DNA from: Closterium sp. NIES-65
Lineage: Eukaryota > Streptophyta > Zygnematophyceae > Desmidiales > Closteriaceae
Assembly (NCBI GenBank): GCA_948144175.1
Contig: CANXME010000095.1
Location: forward strand, 62,001-126,000
DNA: 64,000 nucleotides
Direction of reading: 5' to 3'
Shown: positions 37,352 to 49,700 of the stretch, one piece after another
Layout: each line of letters opens with the position of its first letter
How positions within the stretch are numbered: position 1 is the first letter of the stretch
The notes under the pieces: generated by a model
What the model was told of the DNA's origin: nothing
Databases searched by the model: none
The model's input: the letters and a program-made list of their open reading frames with translations, nothing else
Made by a program: the position numbers and the translations under genes

Positions 37352-37571
37352 CGCTGCCGCAGAAATAAAAACGTGCAAGTAAAAATGAAAATTGAAACAG
37401 CAATAGGCAAACTTAATGAGAAATTGGAGGCCCTGTAAAATTGGGCGATTAAAATACAGTAGCCCTTTCAGTGTATTCTCATCACTTGTACAACAATATT
37501 TTTGCATATTTGAGTTGGACCTCTGTAAAATGAATCGTTGTTTTCATAAATATCAATACATTTATGAATAC
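37352..37571. other. AT-rich spacer
   Basis: AT-rich DNA between the TRIM array and the satellite-like repeat. No gene seen. Confidence 0.4.
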
Positions 37572-37689
37572 ATCTAGTACAATTGGACTATGCACCCAAC
37601 TGCACACGCATATGACAATAGCCCATACGCGCACCCACTTTCCAGGTGCCAGTAGGCAGTCGAGCACGTGCTGACAGTTGTGCCAGATG
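37572..37689 (+). repeat. Left part of a TCGA-rich satellite-like monomer
   Basis: 118 bp starting ATCTAGTACAATTGGAC and ending GTGCCAGATG, closely matching 45412-45530. The copia element at 37690-45245 is inserted in it, so the monomer continues at 45251. Confidence 0.8.
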
Positions 37690-37826
37690 TGTCAGAACAT
37701 ATCTATAGCTTATACTATTGTGTAGGCTGTAGTGGGGTATCCCATAGGGGGTACAACCCAGTTAGGGTTTCATATTTGTACTGCCTTCATTCATAGTTCA
37801 CACATTCCAGTTCTACAATTCTCACA
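37690..37826 (+). repeat. 5' LTR of copia copy A
   Basis: 137 bp, almost identical to 45109-45245. Very short for copia LTRs. Confidence 0.92.
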
Positions 37827-37892
37827 TGGTATAGAGCGGGTTCCCTGTGGGAACTTCGCCTAGGGCCCACCGAAGCGCGCCCCGAGGCGCGC
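37827..37892 (+). promoter_or_regulatory. Primer-binding site and two conserved leader hairpins, copy A
   Basis: TGGTATAGAGC directly after the LTR is the initiator-Met tRNA site with one base missing. Hairpin 1 at 37840-37854 is GTTCCC-TGT-GGGAAC. The block GGGCCCACCGA follows, and hairpin 2 at 37875-37892 is GCGCGCC-CCGA-GGCGCGC, then a T run. The same order occurs at 61387-61440 in the composite element. Confidence 0.75.
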
Positions 37893-37899
37893 AAACTTT

Positions 37900-38960
37900 T
37901 TTTTCCTCTCGCTCGAGCGACCCTCCGTGTCGCCCTTCCCTCGCGGCCCTGCCGCCCCTTCGGATGCGGCCCCGCCGCCATTTCGATCGCGGCCCCGCCG
38001 CCTGCTCGGACGCGGCCCCGCCGCCTGCTCGGACGCGGCCCCGCCGCCTGCTCAGACGCGGCCCCGCCGCCCGCTACGACGCGGCCCCGCCGCCCGCTAC
38101 GACGCGGCCCTGCCGCCCGCTCAGACGCGGCCCCGCCGCCTGCTCAGCCGCGGCCCCGCCGCCCGCTACGACGCGGTCCCGCCGCCTGCTCAGCCGCGGC
38201 CCCGCCGCCCGCTACGACGCGGCCCTGCCGCCTGCTCAGACGCAGCCCCGCCGTCCCCTCTGACGGCCCCGCCGCTGCACCTGACGGCCCCGCCGTCCCC
38301 TCTGACGGCCCCGCCGTCGCCCCTGCCGGCCCCGCAGCTGCACCCGACGGCTTCGCCGTCCCCTCTGCCGGCCCTGCTGCTGAAACCGACGGCCCCTCCG
38401 CCGTCCCTTTCTGACGGCCACGCCGTCCCCTTCTGACGGCCCCGCAGCCGCGCCTGACGGCCCCGCCGTCTCCTCTACCGGCTCCGCCGCTGCACCCGAC
38501 GGCCCCTGCCGTCCCCTCTACCGGCTCCGCCGCTGCACCCGACGGCCCCTGCCGTCCCCTCTACCGGCTCCGCCGCTGCACCCGACGGCCCCGCCGTCCC
38601 CTCTACTGGCCCCGCCGCTGCACCCGACGGCCCCGCCGTCCCCTCTGCAGGCCCCGCCGCTGCTTCAACTGGCCCCGCCGCTACCCCTACCGGCCCCTGC
38701 TGCTGCACCTGCCGGCCCCGCCGCCTCATCTCCCGGCCCCGCCGCCCCAGCAGCCGAGCCGCCGTAGCAGCCGAGCCGCCCCAGCAGCCGAGCCGCCGTA
38801 GAAGCCGAGCCGCCCCAGCAGCCGAGCCGCCCCAGCAGCCGAGCCGCCCCAGCAGCCGAGCCGCCCCAGCAGCCGTGCCGCCGAGTCGCTCGAGCCGCCC
38901 AGCAGCCGAGCCGCAGCGCCGCCCGAGCCGCCCGAGCTGCCCGAGCCGCCCGAGCCCTTC
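37900..38960 (+). repeat. GC-rich leader minisatellite of copia copy A
   Basis: Tandem imperfect units with the core GACGCGGCCCCGCCGCC at 37960-38250, then CTGACGGCCCCGCCGTCCCC units to about 38690 and AGCAGCCGAGCCGCC units to about 38930. Non-coding leader between primer-binding site and gag. Related GC repeats occur at 60450-61380 and 62050-62690. Confidence 0.8.
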
Positions 38961-39025
38961 CTGCACTGCCCCGTCTGGTGAGCACTGAGCTTTCCTCTGC
39001 ACACTGCCCTCTCTCTACTGCTGTC

Positions 39026-42000
39026 ATGGCTACCCCCAGTGTCCTCACCTTTGACGCTGAGGGCAGAGCCATCGACTTTGACGTGTGGGTAGACGACCTA
39101 CTGCTTTTCCTACAGTGCGACAGAGCTGACGGCCTCTCTCTATTTGATCTCACTTCTGATGCCTCTCCCGCCCCTGCTGCTACTGAGGATGCCACTGTGC
39201 GCTCACAGTGGGCCACACACGATGCTGCTGCACGTCTTGCTGTGCGTCGCCACCTCCCTCCTGCTGAGCGTGCGCACTTTGGGTCATACAAGAGTGCTCA
39301 GACCTTGTACGACACCGTTATTGCACGCTACTCCACCCCTGCCACTGCTGCACTGAGCCGCCTCATGCTATCGTACCTCTTTCCCGACCTTGCTGCTTTT
39401 GCCACAGTAGCCGACCTCATTACCCACCTGCGCACTAGTGACGCTCGCTTCCGCGCTGCACTTCCTGCTGAGTTCTGCGCCAAGAACCCCCCCCCCAGTA
39501 CTTCACTCTCTACTACATTGTCACCCGCCTCCCTGACTCCCTTCGCGGAGTCAGGAACGACCTACTCGCAGTCTGCCCCACCACTCTCACTGTCGAGCTC
39601 CTCGAGAAGTCCCTCCTAGCAGCCGAGCAGAGCATTCTCGCTGTAGGGGCCTCTCGTGGTGACCCACGCACCCCCATCTTTGAGAGGTGTTCCCCCTCCC
39701 CCCTCCTACCCTCTGTCGCCTCTGCTGCTACTGCCGACCTTGTTGGCTTTGAGTCGGTCGGTGCGGCGTCTGCCCCCAGCGGGAGACGTCGCTCTGGCAA
39801 GAGCAAGGGGGGCAGGGGCGGTGGTGGAGGCGGCGAGGGCGGTGGAGGCGGCGGTAGAGGCAGCGGAGGAGGTGAGGGTGGTAGCGGGAGTGGTGGCGGG
39901 AGTGGAGGTGTCGGCGGAGGCAGTGGAGGCGGGGGCGGCAGCGGCGGTGGTAGTGGGGGTGGAGGCGGAGGCGGCGGTGGCGGCGGCGACGGTGGGAGTG
40001 GCGGTGGTCGTGGCTCGTCGAGGAGGAGTGGCTCCGGTGGTGGTTAGCGCCAGCAGCAGCAGCGTGGTCAGGAGACCCTCTCCCCGCAGCAGCTCCTTGA
40101 GTGGTACTCTAGCACGTCAGCGGGGTGGGGGTGCTGGTCCGTGCACTTACGTCCTGCGCACTGGCGACCGTGCGGGTGAGCAGTATGGTGGTCCACACTC
40201 CACCCAGCGTTGCTTCGGCCGCCTGACTGACGCTTGGCGCCGCCAGTTTCCTGACGCCTCTGAGATCCCTCGCTGGGACCAGCTGTCTAGGGCGGGAGTA
40301 GCTATCTTTGATCTTGACTTTGATGCTATTCTTGCTGCCATGTATGCTGTGACTATTAGTGAGGAGGGTGACTGTTACCGGTGTTTCCCGCCCGACCCAG
40401 GCATTGGTACTGCGGCTCTAGGTGCTGTTGAGGCTGCTGCTCCAGGTGCTGGTGAGGCTGTTGCTCTAGGTGCCAGTGAGTCTGAGTCCTCATGTGATGG
40501 TGAGTCTGCTCTCTCAGGTACTATGTCGGCTCCGCCCTCTCTCACTTTCACTCTTGACTCTGGGGCGTCTCGCTCCTTCTTTCGAGACCGCACCACACTC
40601 ACGCCGCTTAGTCGGCCAGTGGCGGTCTCCCTGGCAGACCCCTCTGGGGGTCCTAATCTGGCTCGCTACTCCACTGTCCTGCCGTGCCCTGCGGTCCCGT
40701 CTGGCGCCCAATCCGGTCTCTACCTCCCCTCGTTCTCTACGAACTTGGTGGCGGGTGCTGACCTACAGGATGCAGGGGTTGACCAGCTCACCCCTGCGCG
40801 CCGACGGGTCACCCACTGCACGGACGCGGACACGGGTCGACACCTGACCACGTTCACACGTGGTCCGGGGTCAAGCATGTACACACTCACTGTTCCGTCT
40901 CCTCCTCCTGCGTCTGGTCCGGTAGCTGCGTCGGGTCAGGTGTTTGCTGCAGCGTCCAGGTCTGGTCCTGAATCTGCCCCCTGCTCGTGTCGCCTCCTGT
41001 CCCACGAGACCCTCCTGTGGCACCACAGGATGGGTCACCCCTCCCTGCCTCGTCTCCGGGGCATGGTCTCTCGCCTTCTCGTCTCTGGCATTCCCCGGTC
41101 CCTCCCTCCCCTTCCTCCGGGGCCTGGCCATCCCTGTGTCCCCTGTGTCGAGGGTCGCCTGCGGGCTACCCCTCACTCCTCCCCGTTTCCTCCGACGGAG
41201 GCCCCGATGCAGACACTTCACATGGACGTGTGGGGCCCAGCCCGTGTCCGTGGACAGGGTCACGAGCGCTACTTCCTGCTGGTGGTTGACGACTACTCGC
41301 GTTACACCACAGTCTTCCCCTTGCACAGCAAGGGTGAGGTCACTGAGGTGTTGATCGACTGGATCCGCGCAGCTCGTCTCCAGCTCAGGCGGAGCTTCGG
41401 CTCGGACTTTCCTGTTTTGCGTCTGCACTCGGACAAAGGCGGAGAGTTCTGCTCCGGCCTTCTGGGAGCCTACTGTCGGGCACGAGGCATCCGCCAGACC
41501 TTCACGCTTCCGGACTCTCCACAGCAGAATGGGATTGCTGAGCGCCGCATCGGCATTGTCATGGACGTCGCCCGTACGTCCATGGTGCATGCGGCTGCCC
41601 CCCCATTTTCTGTGGCCGTTTGCGGTTCCGTACGCCGCGCATCAGATCAACCTTCACCCCCGGGTCTCTCGGCCCGCGATGTCCCCAGTCTTGCTGTGGA
41701 CGGGGAAGGTTGGCGATGCGTCGGCGTTCCGTGTCTGGGGATCTCGGGCGTTTGTCCGCGACTTGTCTGCGGACAAGCTGTCCCCTCGTGCTGCTCCCTG
41801 TGTCTTCCTTGGCTTCCCCACAGACGCTCCCGGGTGGCAGTTTTACCACCCCTCCTCTCGTCGGGGTCTGTCCTCCCAGGACGTCACGTTCGACGAGTCA
41901 GTCCCCTTCTACCGCCTCTTCCCCTACTGCACTCCTTCCCTCCCCCCTCCGCCGGACCTCCTTGTGCCAGTCCCCCCCCCGTTAGACCCCCTCCCCCCTC

Positions 42001-44894
42001 AGGTTCCTGCCCCCTCAGGTGTGTCCCAGGTAGACGCAGTTGACCTGGTCGAGGTTACTGGTGACTCTGGTGCTGCTGCGGGTGCTGAGCCTGGGGGTGC
42101 TGACTCTGGGGGTGCTGTGCGCGGGGGTGCCGAGCCTGGAGGTGCTGCTACTGGGGGTGCTGAGCCTGGGGGTGCTGGGCCTGGGGGTGCTGAGCCTGGA
42201 GGTGCTGCTACTGGGGATGCTGAGCCGGAGGATACTGTGCCAGGAGCTGCTGAGCTAGGGGGTGCTGGGTCTGGAGCTGCTGAGCCTGGGGGTGCTGCGT
42301 CTGGAGCTGCTGAGCCTGGGGTTTCTCCTGCTGCTGCGTCTCGCCGGGAGCCCCTCTCTCCTCAGGAGCTGCGCGAGTGGTTTGCTTGCCGCTGGAGGCG
42401 TGCTGCTGGAGCTGGAGCTTCTTCGACCGTCGAGGGTGCTGGTGCTGCCGGTCCCGGAGCTGCTGGGCCTGCGGGTACTACTGCAGCAGGAGGTGCTGAG
42501 GGTGTTGGTGCTGTGACTACTGCTGTCTGTCCCGGCGGTGGTTCTGCTGGTGGTGCTGCTGGAGGTCCTGCAGCTGGAGGTGTTGGAGACGCTGGTGCTG
42601 TCGCTGAGGGTGCTGGTACTGTCCCTGCTGAGTCTGGAGCTGCCGCGCGGCCTCGGCCGTACTTCGTTCCGCTCCTGCAGCAGGTTCTTGGTCTTTCTCC
42701 TCCGGTAGAGTGTTCACAGCCTGTCCAGTCGCAATCACTGCTGGAGCCTTCCTCTCCACTGCCTGCTCCCTCTCCTTACACTGGTCCTACTGGAGGTCTT
42801 GCTGAGCGTCGTGAGCCAGCGTCTCGTCCTGCGTCGCCTGTTCGTGCTGCTCGCACTAGTGGTCGCGGTTCGCGTCAGCGTCCTCCTCCTGTCCCTGGCA
42901 CGCACCGGATGTCTTTGCGTCCGTCCACTGCTCCTCTGCGTGCCCCTTTGCCCTCTCCTCCTGAGTCCTCTCTTCCTGCACTTGCCGACCCTGAGTCGGA
43001 CTCCCTTCGTGCTTCTTGTCCTACTGTCACGCGTCTGCTTGCTACTGTCGTCACTGACCCCTCTTTTGAGTCCACTTCTGCGTCTGCTCTTGTCGCTGAG
43101 CTCGTCGACTTTGCTGCTCGCTGTCGTCTAGACTACGCTGCTGGTCTTGTTGCTGAGTCTGCGTATGTCTGTCCTCCGTCCGTCGGGGGTGAGTGTGCTC
43201 TTGGCACGGACGTCCTCGAGGATAGGCAGGAGGAGTTACAGTGTCTGGTTGCTGCTTCACCTCATCTCGCGTCTGTACTGCTTGCTCCTGAGGGAGACCC
43301 GGATGCACTAGACATCCCGACTCCGCGCTCTTACGCGGAGGCCGTAGAGGGTCCCTACTCCTCCCAGTGGCAAGCAGCTATGGATGCAGAGATGGCTTCC
43401 TGGAAGTCCACAGGCACCTACGTTGACGCAGTTCCCCCTCCTGGGGCGAACATTGTCAGTGGCATGTGGATCTTCAGGGTGAAGCGGCCGCCGGGCTCTC
43501 CACCTGTCTTCAAGGCGCGGTACGTTGCTCGTGGCTTCAGTCAGCGGCAGGGAGTTGACTACTTTCAGACCTTCTCCCCCACCCCGAAGATGACTACTCT
43601 TCGGGTATTGCTGCACATAGCCGCTCAGCGCGACTACGAGCTTCACTCTCTCGACTTCAGCATTACGTTCCTGCAGGGTAGCCTGCACGAGGAGATCTGG
43701 CTGCGCCGTCCACCTGGCTTCACTGGAACTTTCCCTCCTGGCACCCAGTGGAGCCTCCGACGGCCAGTCTACGGTCTCCGTCAGGCACCGCGTGAGTGGC
43801 ACGACACACTGAGGACTACGCTTGCGGCTCTTGGGTTTGCTCCTTCTACTGCTGACCCGTCGCTGTTTCTGCGCACCGACACTTCTCTGCCGCCGTTCTA
43901 CATCCTCGTGTACGTCGACGACTTGGTCTTTGCCACAGCGGACACTACTGGACTCGCCTAAGTGAAGTCCGAGCTGCTGAAGAGACACACGTGCACAGAC
44001 CTGGGTGAACTGCGCAACTACCTTGGCTTGCAGATCACTCGGGACAGAGCACGCCGCACCATCACCTTGACTCAGTCACACATGGTGCAGCAGGTCCTTC
44101 AGCGCTTCGGCTTCACGTACTCCTCGCCTCAGGCCACTCCTCTGTCTACTCGCCACTCGCTCTCAGCTCTGCCTTCGGATGAGTCCGTAGAGTCGAGTGG
44201 CCCGTACCCAGAGCTTGTTGGCTGCCTCATGTACCTGATGACCTGCACACGACCTGACCTTGCATACCCTCTGAGCATTCTTGCACGCTATGTTGCTCCT
44301 GGGAGACACCGACCAGAGCACATGGCTGCAGCGAAGAGGGTATTGCGCTACCTGTGCAGTACGTCGGGCATGGGGCTAGTGCTTGGAGGGCGGAGTCTTG
44401 TGGTCCTTAAAGGGCACGCGGACGCTTCTTGGGCTGACGACCAGGCTACGCAGCGGTCGTCACAGGGTTACACCTTCAGTCTTGGTTCCGGCTCTGTCTC
44501 GTGGCGGGCTACTCGTTCGTCTTCGGTTCTCAGCTCCAGTTGTGAGGCTGAGATCTACGCCAGGGCCATGGCTGCACAGGAGCTTCGTTGGCTCACCTAC
44601 CTGCTGACTGACCTTGGAGAGCCGCCTCGTTCTCCTCCAGTGCTGTACGTAGACAACAAGGCCATGCTGGCCTTGTGTCGAGAGCAGCGTCTGGAGCACA
44701 GAATGAAGCACATTGCTCTTCGCTACTTCCTTGCTCGTGAGCTACAGCAGCGTGGACAGTTGTGGCTTGCGTACGTGGCCTCTGAGGCCAACACTGTTGA
44801 TGTGTTCACCAAGGCACTCGCGCCTTGTGACCATCAGCGCTTCTGCACCCAGCTGGGTCTTGTGCCTGTCTTGCCTCACTTGCTCTCCTCTTGA
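39026..44894 (+). pseudogene. Copia gag-pol, copy A
   Basis: Starts MATPSVLTFDAEGRAIDFD. Gag is in frame to about 39485, where a C run causes a frameshift. Glycine-rich linker, atypical Cys/His motif (CTYVLRTGDRAGEQYGG, its second Cys now Tyr), protease (TFTLDSGASRSFFRD), HHRMGHPSLPRL pre-integrase and integrase (LHMDVWGP, LRLHSDKGGEF, QQNGIAERR) follow. A second C-run frameshift at about 41600 precedes the rest of integrase, a Gly/Ala/Pro/Glu-rich linker and reverse transcriptase (LVYVDDLVFA). TAA at 43959-43961 separates RNase H (HADASWADDQ, SSCEAEIYARAMAAQE, VDVFTKAL). Otherwise close to the open copy at 54489-60365. Confidence 0.9.
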
Positions 44895-45108
44895 CTTTAC
44901 TTGTACTGTGACATATATATATATATATACCTGCTCTTGCTTGTCTAGTTTTATATATATATGTCTGTACTCCTGCATGTGAACTGGCCTCTGGCCCTGC
45001 TCTTGTGCTCGGACTGTGTGGTGACTTTGTGATCCACTCCGAGCTTGCTTTGCTTTGCTTGACTGGTCTTGTGACCCCTTGTTCTCCCCCACTTTGCCTA
45101 TGGGGGTG

Positions 45109-45245
45109 TGTCAGAACATATCTATAGCTTATACTATTGTGTAGGCTGTAGTGGGGTATCCCATAGGGGGTACAACCCAGTTAGGGTTTCATATTTGTAC
45201 TGCCTTCATTCATAGTTCACACATTCCTGTTCTACAATTCTCACA
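45109..45245 (+). repeat. 3' LTR of copia copy A
   Basis: 137 bp. Preceded by the polypurine-like TATGGGGGTG and followed by target duplication AGATG. Confidence 0.92.
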
Positions 45246-46053
45246 AGATGCTTCACGTCGACCTCTAGATACGTTATTGCAGGTCGACTTCGCCAATGTT
45301 CCTTACCGCGAAGCTCGCACAGCCGATAGGCTTCGTCGTCGAGCATCTCTTCTTCGATGGACCTATCAAACAGTGCCTCTTGTCGGGTTCGTCGACCATA
45401 ATTATCAATAGATCTAGTACAATTCGACTATGATCCCAACTTCACACGCAAAATGACAATAGCGCATACGCGCACCCACTTTGCAGGTGCTTGTAGGTGG
45501 TCGAACACGTGCTGACAGTTGTGCCAGATGCTTCACGTCGACCTCGGGATACCTTATTGCAGGTTGACTTCGCCAATGTTCATAGGCAAAGCTCGCACAG
45601 CCGACAGGCTTCGCCGTCGAGCATCTCTTATTCGATAGACCAGTCGAACAATGCCTCTCGACGGGCTCGTCGACCATTGTCGTCGACCAGCGCTGCTCGT
45701 TGGCGCTACATCCAGGATTTCGTCGAGCATCACTTCTGCTCGACAATAGCTCCCATCAACCACCCAGTAGACCGGATCCGCAGCGACCTGGTCAACCACC
45801 CAGTACTCTGGTTGACGCCTCCCTCATCGACCACAACTCCCGTTGAGGAACACCCTGGTCGACTTACACTCATATGTCCTACGCAGGTCGGCGGACTGCT
45901 CCGTCGACCTCTCCGTCGAACTGCTCCTCCTCGTTGACGGCCCGCCCGTCAACCAGCCCAGTCTGCTACAGCTGTTGAGCTCCCTTGTCGACGACTCCAG
46001 CCCCGTGTCACACCTGTGCAGATTGACGACCACTTCGACGTCCTGCTCCGCTG
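45246..46053 (+). repeat. TCGA-rich satellite-like DNA
   Basis: 45251-45411 completes the monomer begun at 37572. A second monomer runs 45412 to about 45690 (CTTCACGTCGACCTC... again at 45531). Monomer length is about 280 bp. To 46053 the sequence stays dense in GTCGAC/TCGA and diverges. Copia copies A and B are both inserted in this material. No gene seen. Confidence 0.7.
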
Positions 46054-46058
46054 AAAAA

Positions 46059-46194
46059 TGTCAAATTATATGTATGCTATATATGTTCAGGCTGTAGTGG
46101 GGTAGCCAATATGGGATACAACCGCCCTTTTAGGGTTTCATACTTGTACCCAACACTTTCTTGGTGCATTCACTCCTGCCTAGCATTTCAGACA
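46059..46194 (+). repeat. 5' LTR of copia copy B
   Basis: 136 bp. Matches 53194-53327 with scattered substitutions. Confidence 0.9.
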
Positions 46195-46790
46195 TGGTTT
46201 CAGAGCAGTAGGTCCGTAGGACCGTCTTACTTCTGGCCCACCTACCGTTGCAGTTACCACGCTGCCCTACCTGCCTTGCCTGCGCTGCGCCTCATGCGCG
46301 CGCCCTGCCTTGCCTGCGCTGTGCTGCTCGCGCGCGCTGCCTTTTTTTTTCCGCGCGCGCCACTCTAGCAGCCCGCGCAGCGTCCACCGCCTGCGCAGGC
46401 CGCTGCTGCCCCGCGCGTCGCGTGTGCCGCTCGCGCGCAGCCTGCTGCTGGCCCGCGCGCCGCGTCCGCCGCCCGCGCAGCCCGCTGCTGCCCCGCGCGT
46501 CGCCTCCGCCGGTCGTGCAGCCTGCAGCTGCTCCGCGCGCCGCCTTAAAAGCCAGCGCGCGGCCCGCTGCTGCCCCGCGCGCCGCCTTAGGAGCCTGCGT
46601 GCGTCCCACCGCTGCCCTGCGCGCCGCCTTAGGAGCCCGCGCGCGGCCCGCCGCTTCCCCGCGCGCCGCCTTAGGAGCCCGCGCGCGGCCCGCTGCTGCC
46701 CCGTGCGCCGCCCTAGCCACTTGCACGCAGCTTCTCCTGGCCTGCACTCTGCCTTACCGCCTGCACGCTACTCTTGCCTGCGCTGCAATC

Positions 46791-49700
46791 ATGGCGACGC
46801 TTAATGTTGTTGCTTTCGATCCTGACGATCGCTCGATAGAGTTTACCACCTGGCTCGACGACCTGCAACTGTTTCTTATGACTGATGCCAAGGACGGTGT
46901 TTCACTGTTCGATCACGTGTCTGGCACTGCCGTTGCTCCAGCTGATACTGCTACCGCTCTCGACCGCTCACAGTGGCAGACTCGTGATGCTGCTGCACGC
47001 CTCGCTATTCGCAACCATCTGCCGATCACAGAGCGCGCACATTTTAGCCAGCACAAGATAGCTAAGGCAGTGTATGACGCTGTAGTTGCCCGCTACTCCT
47101 CCCCGGCCTCTGCAGCCTTAGGTCGCCTTATGCTACCCTACCTGTTCTCCGACCTATCCTCGTTTACCACTGCTGAGGACCTCATCTCTCACCTGCGCAC
47201 TAGCGACGCTCGCTTTCGTACTGCCCTCTCAGATGAGTTCCTCGCCCAAAATCAACCACCGATGTACTTTACTCTATACTTCCTCGTTACTCGGCCTCAC
47301 TGACATTCTTCGCTCCGTCAGGGACCACTTTCTCGCGCTAGACCCTACCACTCTCACTGTCGACGACTTCGAGAAGCACCTCCTAGCAGCCAAAAAGAAC
47401 ATTCTTGCTGTAGGTGCTGCTCGTGGCACTCCTCGCACTCCCCTCTTTGAGGGGTGCTCCCCCTCCCCTCTTGCCCCCTCCTATGCCTCCGCTGCTGCTA
47501 CTCTCGACTACCTTGGTGCTGAGGAGGTCGGGGCTGCTTCCGCTCCTAGTGGGAAGCACCGCAGCGCCAGGGGCGGCAAGGGTGGCAGGGGAGGTGGGGG
47601 TGGCGGTGGAGGGAGCGGTGGTGGAGGCGGCGGGGGAGGTGGAGGTGGTGGGGGTGGTCGTGGGGGTGGAGGTGGTGGTGGGGGCGGCGGTGCCACTGGG
47701 AGCGGTGGAGGTGGCAGCGGCGGTAGTGGGGGAGGAGGGAGCGGTGGTGGCAGCGGTGGTGGGGGATGGAGTGGATCCGGCCAGAAGGGGAGCTCCGGTG
47801 GTGGCTAGGGACAGCAGCAGCAGCAGTAGTAGAGCCACAGTGAGACCCCCACGACTCAGCAGCTTTGTGATTGGTATGCTTAGCGTGGGGCGTCTGGGGG
47901 TCTTGTTTGCTGCCCCTATATCATTCGCACGGGTCCCCGCACTAGTCGCCCATGCAACGGTGTTCACACTGAGTACCGCTGCTTCTCTCGGCTTAGCGAC
48001 GCCTGGCGCGCCAAGTTTCCGAAGGCTACTGACTTTCCCCACTGGGCAGACCTGTCTAGGCGTGGTGTTCCTATCTTTGATCTTGACTATGATGCAATTC
48101 TCGCTGCCATGTATGCATTGACTGTTAGTGCTGAGGGTGACTGCTACTTGTGCTAGCCTGACCCAGGTATAGAGTCTGCAGCCCTAGGTGCTAGCGAGTC
48201 TGCTCTCCCTGGTAGTGCGTCCGCTCAGGCTTTGTACACCTTTACATTTGACTCTGGTGCTTCCCGCTGTTTCTTTCGCGATAGCACCATAGTCACTCCC
48301 CTCCCCGCACCTATCCCTGTCTCACTGGCCGACCCCTCTGGGGGCCCAGTGCTAGCACGGACCACTACTGTGCTTCCGTGTCCGGCGGTCCCGTCTGGTG
48401 AGCTGTCCGGTCTCCACCTCCCCTTGTTCTCTACGAACCTGGTGAGCACCGCCGTCCTTCAGGATCACTGGGTTGACACCTTTACTCCTAGAGGACAGCG
48501 TGTGACGATCTGCATGTGCTCCCAGACCAGCCGTCACCTGGCCACGTTCACACGTGCGCATGGGTCCAGTCTGTACACCCTCACCACTGCGTCGCGCCCC
48601 ACCCCTTTGTCTCCTCAGCTGTACGCGTCCGCTCAGGTAGCTACCCGGTGTGAGTGTCGCAGCCTGTCGCACCAGACTCTCCTTTGGCACCACCGCCTTG
48701 GTCACCCCTCCCAGCCTCGCCTTCGTGGCATGCACTTTCGCCACCTGGTCTCTGGTCTTCCCAGGTCTTTGCCCTCCCTCCCTCCCTTGCCTGCGCCACC
48801 CTGCATTCCTTGCGTCAAGGGGCGGCAGTGCGCCGCTCCTCACTCCTCCTCATTCCCTCCGACAAAGGCTCCGCTGCAGACTCTCCACCTGGACGTGTGG
48901 GGCCCAGCTCACGTCCGTGGACAGGGCCACGAGCGGTACTTCCTGCTGGTCGTCGACGACTACACGCGTTACACCACGGTCTTCCCCTTGCAGCGCAAGG
49001 GGGATGCCCCTGATGTTTTGATCCCTTGGATCCGCGCTGTTCGTCTCTAGCTCCGCGAGCGGTTCCACTCGGACTTTCCTGTCCTGCGTCTGCACTTCGA
49101 CAGAGGTGGTGAGTTCACCTCCGACCTCTTGCGAGCCTACTGAGAGGAGCACGGCATCCGCCAGACGTTCACGCTTCCGGCCTCTCCGCAGTAGAATGGG
49201 GTTGCTGAGTGCCGCATTGGCTTAGTCATGGAGGTCGCTCGTACCTCCATGCTCCATGCGGCTGCCCCCCATTTTCTGTGGCCGTTTGCGGTCCGGTACG
49301 CTGCGCAGCAGCTCAACCTCTGGCCCCGTGTCTCCGTGCCGGAGACTTCGCCCACACTGCGTTGGACAGGGAAGGTTGGCGATGCGTCGCGTTTCCGGGT
49401 CTGGGGTGCTCGTGCCTTTGTCCGCGATACCACTACGGACAAGCTCTCGCCTCGCGCCATTCCCTGCGTCTTCCTCGGCTTTGTCCCTGACACGCCTGGC
49501 TCGCAGTTTTACGGCCCCGCCTCATGCCGTGTCTTTGCGTCTTAGGACGTCACCTTCGTTGAGTCGGTCCCCTTTTACCGTCTCTTTCCCTACCACACTA
49601 CCTCTCTCCCCCCCCTGCCGCTCTTTCTCGCTCCAGGTCCTCCTCAGGTAGACCCCCTCCCCACTCCATGTCCTGCTCCTTCAGGTGTGTCTCAGGTAGA

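Larger units (their letters stand above)
37690..45245 (+). mobile_element. Ty1/copia retrotransposon, decayed (copy A)
   Basis: 7.56-kb element with 137-bp LTRs (37690-37826, 45109-45245), each starting TGTCAGAACATATC and ending TTCTCACA. The target duplication AGATG lies at 37685-37689 and 45246-45250. It has a primer-binding site, a 1.2-kb GC-rich leader, one gag-pol region with copia order (protease, integrase, reverse transcriptase, RNase H) and a polypurine-like TATGGGGGTG before the 3' LTR. The LTRs differ at very few positions, so insertion is recent, but coding is broken. Confidence 0.93.
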
